From positions 6,696,370-6,760,369 of the forward strand of contig CM065331.1 in the NCBI GenBank assembly GCA_033032175.1: 64,000 bases of DNA. Reading direction: 5' to 3'. This DNA comes from Saturnia japonica. Taxonomy: Eukaryota > Arthropoda > Insecta > Lepidoptera > Saturniidae. Below, in pieces: positions 32,271 to 41,830 of this stretch. A program made the position numbers and the translations under genes. Below the pieces are notes generated by a model, which searched no databases, was not told where the DNA came from, and saw only the letters and a list, made by a program, of their open reading frames with translations. Numbering within the stretch: position 1 is the first letter of the stretch; every line of letters begins with the position of its first letter.

Positions 32271-32634
32271 GGAAAGATCTTAAAAAAATCTTATTTTCTA
32301 AGTAAAATAGTAACACAGCGAAAGTCAGTCACCGATTATATCCCTACATATTCAGTAGAAACAAAAGAAACGGATAGCGATCGAGATTTCCAAATGTGGT
32401 GATGTCGTGCACACAGACAGATTGGCGTGAGATAACACATGACAGACGGACAAGAAAATCATTGTCTTTTTATAATTATCATTGCGTTGGAGTGTCGTTG
32501 GAAAATTTGTCTCGGAATTTTCGTAATATGAATGATGTATGTTCGTGGGATTATATGCGAATCGACGGTCTTATTCTTTTTACAGTAGACACGATACGAT
32601 AACGATAATAAAGATATAAGAAGAAAAATTTTAA
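32271..32634. other. No gene; opposed chance frames
   Basis: Frames on both strands overlap (32396-32602 and 32758-32459) and neither is recognisable. Unassigned. Confidence 0.4.
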
Positions 32635-32830
32635 CAAAAAAGAAAATCAACTTCGATGATTCTGAAGAGTTCCGTGACGTATTTACTATCTTGAAAGTTG
32701 AAGATCCAATGCCAATGAAATTTAAAATGAGACCAACCTTGAGGTATCTCCTATCCAACTAAAAATAATCATTCAAATCGGTTCATAAACAAAAAATATA
32801 TGGCTGAATATCCATATAAAAAAAAAACAT
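32635..32830 (-). repeat. Repeat Q, inverted copy
   Basis: AACTTCGATGATTCTGAAGA, AAGATCCAATGCCAATGAAA, GAGGTATCTCCTATCCAACT and TCAAATCGGTTCATAAAC. Confidence 0.6.
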
Positions 32831-33059
32831 TAGAATTTAGTAACCTCTGTCTATTTTTTTTTTTTATCGGTATAAAAATTATTGTTTGATATTTTGAATA
32901 AGATTAAAGTACCACCAAATAATAATACATTAAGAATTACCAAAAAATACACTAAATACTAAATATTTTAGTCAATTACCAATTATAGTAAATTATCACC
33001 AAATTTTAACGAGTAAATTAGTACGCTATCAATACCTATCAAACAATGTGGCTAGGTTA

Positions 33060-33485
33060 GGAAAGGTTGTGGGATCTACAATCCATCGTCGTCTCTTCAC
33101 GTTATGTTTGAAGAACTCCACGTTGTACGAAGAAGAGAATACACTGGTTGTTAGTCAGATCCACAGCTTCATAGTACGGCAAAGATAAGTCATCACAAAT
33201 TTCTTTGTTCGTGCCGATATGGAGGTATCCGTAACGGTTTGTCAACGGAGCCCAACGCGTGTAATTCTTTAAACATAGGAGAAGTGAGAATTATATTGAA
33301 TTGCTCTTCAGAACCACTCGAAATTATACTGGGCTACCCTGGGCAGCTGAAGCGGCTCGATGGACTTAGTAACGTCTGCATCATTTACAATGCGGGCAGT
33401 CCGTGTCTGCAACCTGTCCAGGGCTTCGAGAAGGAAAGGTGCGAACAATATTCCATACAAGGTGTCCTTGGATCAGAATAAATAA
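33060..33485 (-). pseudogene. Jockey-like LINE reverse transcriptase C-terminus (family K), longest copy
   Basis: Read on the minus strand in broken frames: DPRTPCMEYCSH-like and AKYLLDALDR-like wording near 33470-33410, RTARIVND near 33395, and near the end CTTCGTACAACGTGGAGTTC then TTCAAACATAACGTGAAGAG (FFKHNVKRR). This matches the C-terminal third of Jockey/R1-type ORF2 and links the fragments at 7741, 11985 and 20440. It has stops and shifts and is not functional. The + frame 33239-33481 is a shadow. Confidence 0.65.
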
Positions 33486-33525
33486 ACAGTAAAATTTATT
33501 TTTTAAGTGATAAATTCTTTAGCCG

Positions 33526-33800
33526 CGTTGAGCGATTTTTGGTAGGAGAAAAACTTATGGGTTCGCGTGACTTTTGCGCCACCAAAAACCTCGATATGCT
33601 CATGACGTATTGTATATATATACCCTAATAAATTATATATGCTCGACGGTATCATATGCGTGTTTGACTTTTTGGATGGGTAAAATCTTGTGAATTCGCG
33701 TGTCAGGAACTTACAATAATTCAGACTATAATTGATTTAAAAATTCAAAATTGAGTTTTCTCTTCTATTGGCAATCCTTACGATTGCCTCTGTTTTTTTG
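33526..33800 (+). repeat. Unnamed dispersed repeat P, copy 2
   Basis: GCGATTTTTGGTAGGAG, CTTATGGGTTCGCGTGAC, TTTGACTTTTTGGATGGG and TTGAGTTTTCTCTTCTATTG parallel 1721-2035. Confidence 0.65.
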
Positions 33801-34309
33801 TTTAGTTGTTTTTTGCATTATGTACCTATACGGGTCTAACCTAAACATGTTATAATCAAATTTTTCAAACGATTTATCATAACAATGTTCATAGAGAATT
33901 TAACGGAATTTATCGTCTTTTCATTTGAAGTGAAACAAAAAGTAAAGTTATTGTTCATATTTATGTAATTAACTTTTTATCTAACTATGTTACTTTGTAA
34001 GAGGGTATTAAACTGTATTACCTTGAGAACTTACGCGTTCACTTAGCTAGCTTAGTGTCGCTTTCAAATACGATTCAGAAATACATAAAATTTCCTTTTT
34101 TTTTTCAAACACACTGCATACCGGTGTCGCGTGCTGAGCGACACTTAAACGGTGCATGTTAATTGACTACATACGTGTAATCGATCCATAGCGCAGGATC
34201 ATAGACAATTTATCGATGGTTATTCTTGTTCCGTAATGTTGTCTATGGTTTATGTCAAGCATGGCGCCGGTACGGTAAGTGTTTTGGCGGGATCTTGATT
34301 TGTAATATT
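33801..34309. other. Unassigned, with a short inverted repeat
   Basis: CATAGACAA (34200-34208) and TTGTCTATG (34239-34247) are perfect inverses 30 bases apart. The stretch 34020-34290 has more GC and no repeat family, so it may be regulatory. Confidence 0.35.
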
Positions 34310-34820
34310 GTGTAAGTTATTAAGTAAAAACTTCTTTGTTACCGTTGTAAATTGAAACGTAATGAAACGAAAAAGTTTCAATCATAGAAAATCTTAAACA
34401 AAAAAGAAAACCAACTTCCATGTTTTTGAGGAGTTTCGTGGTGTATCTTAAGGTCCAATGCCGATGAAATTAAAATGGGATAACCTTAAGTTATTATTAC
34501 CTTTCCAACAAAAAGAAAATCATATAAAACGGTTCATCAACAAAAAAGTTAAGGCAAAACATCCATTACAATTATATATACATTTCAACAAATACAAACA
34601 TACATACCTTTATAGGATTTAGCCTGCGAGAGAATGAGCTAGATAATACATTATTCATAGAAAATGCAAGTACTGATTTTCACGACTATTATCGTCATCG
34701 AATTGGCCTAGTGATGTGACGACCAGACTTGTATACACCGTTGTATATACAGTACGAGTGGTCGATAGTTCAAACCCCGATGATATAGGATTTGCTAAAG
34801 GAGATTTTAAAGAAAATATT
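34310..34820. repeat. Repeat U, interrupted by an inverted repeat Q
   Basis: Left piece ACTTCTTTGTTACCGTTGTA... to 34382; right piece from about 34590: GGATTTAGCCTGCGAGAGAA, ending with GTCGATAGTTCAAACCCCG (B-box-like). Both match the uninterrupted copy at 49500-49740. Repeat Q (34385-34585: CATGTTTTTGAGGAGTTTCG, GGTCCAATGCCGATGAAATT) sits between. Confidence 0.55.
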
Positions 34821-35046
34821 TTAACGTTTTTTGAAGGTTTCATTTTTACAGCGTGTGAACTGCCACGTGTTTATTTAATTTAATAATATCTGGACGACCG
34901 AGCTGTGTTCGGTGCCTGATAAACAAAAAAAGAAAAACACCTATCTAGATAATCTTGGAATGTAAAATATTATCTAAATGCAAATTTTCATCGAAATCGT
35001 TGAAGCCGTTTCCGAGAATCCAATTACATATATATATATATATACA

Positions 35047-35640
35047 AGAATTGCTCACTTAATATAATAAGATTTGTAGCATTTTGCGTTATATATTTTA
35101 GTTATTGTATACAAGTGATGTTAATTATACATACAGTGTAAACTCTTTATAACGATAAACTCCCTATAACGTTGAAGTGAGCCCAACTTGGTTGGTTTGC
35201 GTTAAACCCACATATTGAAACACTCTTTATAGCGATACGCCATTCTCTATTACGAAGAAATGTGTTCATATTTTTAGACAGTAAATATTTATTATCGGTA
35301 TTATTGTTTATTATCAAGTAACAAAAGACATAAAATAATACAAAACAAGTACTGGCATAGCAAAAAACGTTAGACAAAGTTATCAGACTATATGTGTAAA
35401 CAATAATTTATAAGCATTTATAATCTAAGACATACATATTAAAAATTCTTGTTAATTTGGTTGTTTTTTTGCCCACTCCATATAACGATAACTCTCTATA
35501 ACGACAAAAAATGCTCAGTCCCTTGAGTTTCGTTATAAAGAGTTTACACTGTACTAACTAGAGTAAATTGCCACAAAAACTCCCTGAACAGTTTTAACAA
35601 GAGTGCCACCATCTTGGTAAAGCGTTGTTTGAACTCGCAA
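35047..35640 (+). repeat. Repeat D split by a terminal-inverted-repeat element
   Basis: Left piece: GTAGCATTTTGCGTTATATA, ACAAGTGATGTTAATTATAC to 35133. Right piece from 35552: AGAGTAAATTGCCACAAAAA, CTCCCTGAACAG, AGTGCCACCATCTTGG. The join agrees with intact copies such as 19174-19430. Confidence 0.65.
35134..35551 (+). mobile_element. Tigger/pogo-like MITE, 418 bp, TA target duplication
   Basis: Perfect 22-bp terminal inverted repeats (35134-35155 and 35530-35551) begin CAGTGTAAACTCTTTATAAC. A TA lies directly outside each end (35132-35133, 35552-35553), as for Tc1/mariner and pogo elements. Several internal copies of CTCTATAACGA-type motifs occur near the ends. The minus-strand frame 35377-35147 is not transposase-like, so this is a non-autonomous derivative. 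Family assignment rests on the CAGTG start and TA target. Confidence 0.8.
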
Positions 35641-35724
35641 GATTATAAAAATATGTTATTCCCATTGAGAATATTTTAGTCACATTTATAATTTGTCATG
35701 TTTTAAAATACAATTAAAATAATT

Positions 35725-35935
35725 ATTATGGAGCACGATCACCATGCATGTAGTAAAAAATCCGTTATAGTGACTCAGTTTTCCGTGTCGCGTTTCGGGA
35801 TCAGCTTGTGCATATCCAGTTATATTAATACAGACTGGAATGACAGTAGCGATTGTCGATGGATTTAGATCTCTTGGTGGTTGCCGTTGTGTTAGGATTG
35901 TGCTGTCAATTTAAAGTACTATACAATAAAAAAAA
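35725..35935 (+). mobile_element. Retroposon C
   Basis: CACCATGCATGTAGTAAAAA, GTTATAGTGACTCAGTTTTC, CGCGTTTCGGGATCAGC, ATGACAGTAGCGATTGTCG, GATCTCTTGGTGGTTGCCG and an A-rich end. The left part of the element is missing. Confidence 0.65.
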
Positions 35936-36115
35936 TACAGAACTATTTATTACTTTTGAGTTCAAAATATGTTGACATCCTATCAGTGTGTTGCAAATAA
36001 ACTCGGAAACCAGTCTTTCCTTCTAGGCTTGGGAGTCTTAACATTTTCAAACACAACGTCTTTTCGCATCGGATGTAATGTAATGAAACCGAAATCATTT
36101 AATTTAATTTTGAAA

Positions 36116-36400
36116 CAAAGATGGCTCAGTTTAATCGTGTACGGACTCCGCGTCGATCGATGTGTATTCGAATCATCAACATCGTAAACATCGTCAAACA
36201 TCGTGATGAAAATAGCATGGTGGTAGGGCTTTTTCTAATGCCCGCCTGGCTAGCTACCACCATCATGTTGAAAATCTGTCGCCAAGCACTAGTATGTGTG
36301 TTCCGGCGGCTGCACTTGAGAGCCAGTTTCCTCTCCTTAGCGTGTCACCATTTTGGCCCACATCGTCACTTAACATCTAACGCTAAACATATAAAAAATA
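36116..36400 (+). mobile_element. tRNA-derived SINE, family A
   Basis: AGATGGCTCAGTTTAATCG (A box), GTGTATTCGAATCATCA (B box), GTGGTAGGGCTTTTTCTAAT, CCACCATCATGTTGAAAATC, CTGCACTTGAGAGCCAG, CCACATCGTCACTTAAC. Frames on both strands here (36121-36405, 36201-35983) are readings of it. Confidence 0.75.
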
Positions 36401-36584
36401 TTTAAAAAAATCTTAATATGCAATCAGCCATATATAAACACAGAAAATGCTTTCTTAGACTGAAAATCTAAGAAATAATCTAATTAAAGAAATTCTGAGA
36501 CTTTCGTACAGCTGTGAGTTTTACCACGTTTTTTGTTGAACGATAATAATCTTACTTCAACTACTTTAATCTATGCTATCTTTG

Positions 36585-36720
36585 CTAATATTATAAAGCC
36601 CAAGATATTGTTTGTTTATTTGTTTGAACGTGTTAATCTCTTGAACTACCAGTCATTCTTTTCTTCTGATTTTGGATCATCAGAAGCACTTACTAGTGTT
36701 AATATTTTAAGCCTTCGTAG
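36585..36720 (+). repeat. E-type repeat fragment
   Basis: AATATTATAAAGCCCAAGAT, TTTGTTTATTTGTTTGAACG, GTTAATCTCTTGAACTACC. Only the left end of the family is present. Confidence 0.45.
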
Positions 36721-36724
36721 TATT

Positions 36725-36960
36725 TTCTATTCTTCAAAGATGGTGGCTCCCTTGTTAGAACTAACTAGGGAGTTTTTGTGACGTTTCGAAATGCATGTTT
36801 CTTGTTTATATTTATAATCCACTTGACGTATGCACAATAAGTAAACTATATTAAGCAAAATGTCACCAATATAACATAATATAGGGTCAAAGAACCCTAA
36901 GTTAATGAGCTTAAATAAAAACAACAATATTGGTGCTCAAGAGCCCATCAAAAACTCGGG
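36725..36960 (-). repeat. Repeat D, inverted copy
   Basis: AAGATGGTGGCTCCCTTGTT, ACTAGGGAGTTTTTGTGACG, TATAATCCACTTGACG, AACATAATATAGGGTCAAAG, and ATCAAAAACTCGGG at the end. Confidence 0.65.
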
Positions 36961-37003
36961 AGCTACCAGTTGGATTTGAAAATTCTTTTTACATTTTTTA
37001 GCA

Positions 37004-37553
37004 TACTAGCTAACCCGCGCAACTTCGTCTGCGTCATATAATGGAAGCTCTCAAAATATTTTTTTTATATAGTACCTACCTCGTCGCATTGACTGTACTG
37101 CCTTTGATGGTATGCACAGCCCAATCCAAAAAACGGTGCGGCGACAATTGAGAGATCTAAATCCATTAATTAAATATTATTTTGCAACATTTTTCATTGA
37201 TGCTTCGCTCCTATTAGTCGTAACGTGATGTTATATAGTCTTTCTAGATAAATGAGCTATCCAAAATTAAAATAGTTTTTCTATTTCTGTGCCCCACGGT
37301 TTCACCCATGTTAATTTTCATACGACAAACCTCGCCAACGTACCCGTGTAGGCAATTTTTTATACCTTGTGTAAAACTATCGACATTTTTACAAGGAATA
37401 TTTTTTTTTTTTTCATTTTATAATATTGCCTATGTTACTGATACTGTAGCGTTGTATTGGTGAAAGAATTTTTTAAATCGGTCCCGTAGTTTTTGAGTTT
37501 ATCCATTACAAACAAAAATTAAATCTTTCTACTTTATAATATTAGTATAGATT
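37004..37553 (-). mobile_element. Two Helitron-like elements in line
   Basis: The first starts ACTAGCTAACCCGCGCAAC then TTCGTCTGCGTCATATAATG at 37006. The second is family F: CCCACGGTTTCACCCATGTT, GCCAACGTACCCGTGTAGG, ATCGACATTTTTACAAGGAA, TCGGTCCCGTAGTTTTTGAG, ending AATATTAGTATAGAT at 37553. Both are reversed CTAG-terminus types. Confidence 0.5.
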
Positions 37554-37557
37554 ATAA

Positions 37558-37900
37558 AACTAACTGGCCCGGCAGACGTTGTCCTGCCCCTGCCAGTATT
37601 CAATAACTCGACCACAGGCGTAATCTATCCCGATTTTTTCCCAAGAACATAACAAAAAAAATTAAATAAGAATCACATATATATCAGTCGTTCCAATCGT
37701 GAGTCACTGTTTTTAGTGCGTTAAAAAATTATCTAAATCCAATAGAAAAAATTACCTAGTTTTCGAACTATTCCTTCTCTAAAAGCCTTATTCGGACAAT
37801 AACTTACACTTAAATAGCCAAATCTGTCAAGCTATTCTCAAGTAACGCGCCTAAGAATAAACAGCATTTCATTTTTATTAATAATATAGATTTATTAAAT
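37558..37900 (-). repeat. Widespread insect repeat (GGCAGACGTTGTCCTGCC type)
   Basis: AACTGGCCCGGCAGACGTTG then TCCTGCCCCTGCC, CTATCCCGATTTTTTCCC, ACAGCATTTCATTTTTATTA and TAATATAGAT. This wording recurs in many insect genomes, possibly as Helitron-type ends; I do not know the exact family. Confidence 0.5.
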
Positions 37901-38390
37901 ATAAATTAAAAACAATAGATTTCAACGAGCTAAAACGTTCTAAAATAAGAATTCATCAAGCTAGCGACCACGCGACGGTATCCAGTCCAAGGTTACTTTA
38001 TACGTCACTCTCGTATTACTGTAATCCATCATAAATATTCAGAAACTAGACGGTTTTTGTTATTATCACGCTATAGAATGGTTTAGACGTTAGCAGAATC
38101 CATTTATAATTGGTTTAATTGTTGCAAGGGTTTTGTTTTGTTGTTATAAAAGCACAGTACCTCAAACACAACGGCGGCCACCTATATATAGATTAGCAAT
38201 TCATACTGCCTCTCATGAGAATGTGCAGATTATACAATGAGTTCAATGGATTAATAAAGAACGTTGAACATTATTACCAAGATTAAAAGTTATTTCACTT
38301 CAGACACTTAGTTTAATTTACAATAATCGATATTCAGAATCACTGGTCTCTCTCTATTTTATTTTTTTATTTTTCTTTCCCATTATTAAT
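37901..38390. other. Unassigned stretch with a TATA-like motif
   Basis: TATAAAAG at 38145-38152 is followed 20-40 bases on by CCTCAAACACAACGGCGGCC. This spacing could suit a core promoter, but no open frame or exon follows and chance TATA motifs are common in AT-rich DNA. Confidence 0.25.
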
Positions 38391-38715
38391 TAAAACATAG
38401 TGGTCCTTTCAATGAATTATTTTAATGTTACAATGTTAATTATATTAATTTTATGTTATTTATATTAGTATTAATTTAAATTATTATTTTTTTATACTTA
38501 GTAGTTTTTCATACGTTGTAATAACTTATTTGTACTTGTACCTAACTTTATTTTATTTTTTAAATTACATTCGTGTTATTTTATTTTATCAATGTAGTTG
38601 GCGCCTATAATAGGTTCGCATCTGTATCTTCATATCTGTATTAGACTTATAATGAATTGTGAAAATGGCTCAAGTATAACATGAGCGCTGTTGGCGCTTC
38701 TTTAATAAATAAATA
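38391..38715 (+). repeat. LINE 3'-end-like sequence
   Basis: GTATTAGACTTATAATGAAT, GAGCGCTGTTGGCGCTTC and TTTAATAAATAAATAAATCC have the look of a LINE 3' UTR with a short-unit tail. No coding part seen. Confidence 0.35.
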
Positions 38716-38729
38716 AATCCATGCGGATG

Positions 38730-38812
38730 AACAAGTCACGGTGAAGCTGTAAAAACTGTCTGAGGCTCCAGGGCCCTTATGGCTAATAGTATAGTCAGTC
38801 AGAAAAAAAGCC
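38730..38812 (+). mobile_element. SINE family B fragment
   Basis: AAGTCACGGTGAAGCTGTAA, AGGCTCCAGGGCCCTTATGG, CTAATAGTATAGTCAGTC and an A run. Confidence 0.6.
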
Positions 38813-38940
38813 GGCTCTAGTTTCTAAGGTCTCTAAGCTTATCTCTGAAACTACTAGTCCGATTTGAATAATTCTTTTTGAATCTTATACTCTATTTGTT
38901 TAGTAATGTTATACATTATCTTATTATTACATACGCTCGC

Positions 38941-38976
38941 TCATTGACACGATCTTTTAAAAAAAAAAAAAAAAAA
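38941..38976 (+). repeat. Poly-A run just upstream of the I-clade LINE
   Basis: An 18-base A run (about 38959-38976) lies 40 bases before the LINE ORF1 start. It could be the tail of another retroposon into or beside which the LINE landed. Nothing else marks the left border of the LINE. Confidence 0.5.
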
Positions 38977-39015
38977 CATTTACCCTCAATATAAATGATA
39001 TATAAAAATTGAAAA

Positions 39016-40013
39016 ATGGACGAGTTTTGGGATTCTGGTGGAAGTGATGTGATAGAAAATGAGGTAGTGGAAAGTGATCAACAAGTTGTTCAGGCGATAG
39101 TAGAAGTACCAAAAATTTGTAAGAACCGTGTTGCAAATAAAAGATGTCATCAAGATCCGGCAGATATATTACAAGATGTTGAAGGAGTTACAGAGGATGA
39201 TGAAGGTTTTACCACAGTCAATAGAAGCGCCAAACGAAAATATATGAGGAAATCACCTAATATAAGTATGGTCGAAAACAACGAAGAATCAGAAAAGTAT
39301 TTTGTCCCATCACAGCTAAAGAAACTTTACCTAAGCAATTTGGTTTAGCCAAACTACTCAGATCTGAAAATATATTGACAATAAAGTACAAAAATCCTTA
39401 TAAAGTTATAATAAAACTTGAAGATGAAATAAATGTAAACAAATTAATAAATTGTAAAAAAAATGGATGAATTGCAATATAGATATCAAAGGTCAGATGA
39501 AATAAACCTGGCTTATGGAATATGGAGAGGCGTAGATGTAGATATTGATGATGATGAGATAATACTTAATTTGGAATGTGAATCTGATATTATATCGGTA
39601 AGGGGGCTTAATAGATTAGACATTAATGGGCAACGGGTAAAGTCGGAGACAATCCTGTAAATTCGGGTGCTAACAGAAACACAATGTATGCGGAACTGAT
39701 TTATTGCAAAGAGCGGTATATCTACATATAACATTATTTACGAATACCGTCACTAACATATATCACAAATCCGTCTATACTTTAAGGGATCCACTTTACC
39801 CTCGTACCTTTTTGGGTACGGATGTCGGTTTAAGGTGGATGCTTACACCTTCCTCGTTAGTCAATGTTCTGACTGTTGGAAGTTTGGGCATACTTTAAAA
39901 AGTTGTCCGAATAAATTTAAATTTTGCCCTAAATGTGGAGAGAAACATGAAAACTGTGAATGTAAAGGTTCACATATGGCACTTGACAAAAATTGCCAGG
40001 TTTTCTTGAAATA
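39016..40013 (+). pseudogene. Gag-like ORF1 of the I-clade LINE, broken
   Basis: The first open piece is 39016-39348 (110 codons). The reading then shifts: 39463-39660 continues in another frame and the zinc-knuckle piece sits in a third. In intact elements this protein binds the element RNA and accompanies it during retrotransposition. The several independent frame breaks show an old, dead copy rather than a host gene. Confidence 0.75.
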
Positions 40014-40607
40014 AAAAAATATAAGAAATATCATGACTATGGAAAAATGTACTTGCAAGAAAGCTTTACAGATTTATAGAAATAAACATGGATTGAGATC
40101 ATACACAGAACTATAACACAGTAATGATAAAATACACGGTTGTGATCAGACAAAAAACAAAGACTATGAAATGTCAAACAGAAACATACTTATGAATGAA
40201 ACGAACGTCCGAAGAATTCAATAAGAAACTACTAACAATATAATGGTAGAAGTAATACAAAAATCAAACGGATTATCAACAAAAATTGGTGGGAAAAAAC
40301 AAGGGAAAAAGAAATCTTGCTTGACTTCGGAGAGGAATAAAGATGATGATAACTTTGATTTCTTAAATAAATCAGAACACTCTGAGTCCAATGAAGCATC
40401 TAATGTCATGTCAGATAAAAAACATAAGTATTATGAAAAAATTCAAGAAATGTTACAGAAAATTAAAAACATTTGTTTTTCAAATAACAATTTTGATGTG
40501 AAATTTAAGATGATTAGTATTTTTTTGATTGAGGAGTTGATACAATATCTAGTGAGAATAATAGGAAATGGAGAGTTTTTAAACAAAATTTTAATTTTTT
40601 TTAAATA

Positions 40608-40835
40608 ATGTATAGATACGATCAAATATTAGCACTGAATATAGTTCAGTGGAATGTTCAAAGTTTAAAGCCAAAAATGCCTGAATTTGAACTTATGATT
40701 GTGCAAGAAAAATTCATATTGCAATAATTTGTGAAACATGGTTAAGACCAGAGGTTAAATTACATTTAAGTGGATACAATATATTTCAGCAAGATAGAGA
40801 GGATAATTATGGGGGAGTAATTATAGCAGTGCAAT
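40608..40835 (+). pseudogene. LINE ORF2 endonuclease N-terminus, broken
   Basis: From ATG 40608 the frame reads into QWNVQSLKPKMPEFELM, then a one-base shift leads to HIAIICETWLRPEVKLHLSG and DREDNYGGVIIAV. The order matches the first part of an EEP-type LINE endonuclease. It stops before the later Asp/His catalytic motifs, so most of ORF2 is absent. Confidence 0.75.
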
Positions 40836-40904
40836 AAATGTATAATATTATATATGTTATGATAAAAATATATTACGGTTATGTTACGATGAGGCTGACA
40901 TATG

Positions 40905-41130
40905 CGGATTGCATAAAAGTCTCTATAGCTATAAGGTATATGTATGTATGTCTATTTCTTTGGCACGCTCTGTAGCCTAAAAGATTTGATGGTGACGAGG
41001 TGTCGTTAGATTCGACTAATTGTGGGAGTGACATGGGCTATATAATATTTAAGTACGACATCTGGGAATCAAATAAAAAACAAAAAATAGATTTTCTTTT
41101 TGTCAAGTGTTTTTGTTGCAGTCGGGTTTT
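40905..41130 (+). repeat. Repeat V, right part
   Basis: GTATGTCTATTTCTTTGGCA, CGCTCTGTAGCC, GAGGTGTCGTTAGATTCGAC, GTGACATGGGCTATATAAT, ACGACATCTGGGAATCAAAT, AAGTGTTTTTGTTGCAGTCG. Longer relatives at 47437 and, inverted, 59835. Confidence 0.6.
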
Positions 41131-41219
41131 TTTGTTTCCTTTTTAATAATTTATGATTATGAGGTAGGGTACAAATAATTTTTTTGGAGATTTCTTTCTA
41201 CTTGGGCCATTCAAACTGG

Positions 41220-41430
41220 TTGAATACTTCCGCTCTATAGAAGATGCAGCCAAATAACCATGGGTTGTTTTCCTACGGTAAGTAAGGCTTTCAGAGCTCC
41301 TCGGGAAAGAGGGTTCAAGGTTGGCAACGCCCTAGTGTTACCTATAGTATTCCAAGCGTTCATAGTCTATGCTAGCCGCATACAATCAGGCGGACCGTAT
41401 GCTTATTTCCCACCCAAGTTATATTAAAAA
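41220..41430 (+). repeat. Lepidopteran dispersed repeat M
   Basis: GGGTTCAAGGTTGGCAACGC, TAGTCTATGCTAGCCGC, ATCAGGCGGACCGTATGC. Confidence 0.6.
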
Positions 41431-41697
41431 AATCACCTGCTGTTAACATAGAATTATTATGGAAGTAAAATTAACCAGAATTGTGTAGGCCAAGGGATCC
41501 ACAATAATCAGTGAACCAAATCCGGTGGTACTTTTAATGCATACTTAATAGGTCTATAGGTTCCAGAGTTGGAAAGTTCTCATGGGCCCTTCGATTTGGA
41601 TCAACGAACTTACTACTTCTTTTGTTTAACCAACATATCTTCATACGTATATACGTAGAATTGTAGGTACATAATAATATATTTATCATATATAACA

Positions 41698-41830
41698 TGC
41701 ATGTTTTTAGGTTCCATGTAATAGGGGGCTAGCCTTTAACATTGAATGGGCATCGAGATCCTACTGAAAATTTTATAGAGAAACATCATCAAACATCAAA
41801 AACATTTTGCTCGATCTATAATAGTTCTTT
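41698..41830 (-). mobile_element. SINE family G, inverted 3' part
   Basis: GGTTCCATGTAATAGGGGGC, ATCCTACTGAAAATTTTATA and ATTTTGCTCGATC are reverse complements of the family G body. The tRNA-like head is lost. Confidence 0.55.

Larger units (their letters stand above)
39016..40835 (+). mobile_element. Decayed I-clade non-LTR retrotransposon: ORF1 plus start of ORF2, 3' part missing
   Basis: ORF1 starts at 39016 with an acidic N-terminus (MDEFWDSGGSD...) and is broken by stops and frameshifts. Near its end, 39865-40012 encodes zinc-knuckle motifs of the gag-like protein: CSDCWKFGHTLKSC (CX2CX4HX4C), then CPKCGEKHENC and GSHMALDKNC, the arrangement seen in I-clade and related LINEs. A Lys/Ser-rich open stretch follows (40243-40608). 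ORF2 begins at 40608 with LNIVQWNVQSLKPK, then a frameshift near 40710 and IHIAIICETWLRPE. These are the Asn- and Glu-bearing motifs of the apurinic-type endonuclease. The match ends near 40835; no reverse transcriptase follows. The piece is 3'-truncated, the reverse of the usual LINE truncation. It is not functional. Confidence 0.85.

Noticed and set aside
35147..35377. Minus-strand frame within the inverted-repeat element as a transposase
   Set aside because: Only 76 codons, with no helix-turn-helix or DDE wording. The element is a non-autonomous MITE.
39016..39348. 110-codon acidic protein as a host gene
   Set aside because: Downstream zinc knuckles and a LINE endonuclease start show it is retrotransposon ORF1.
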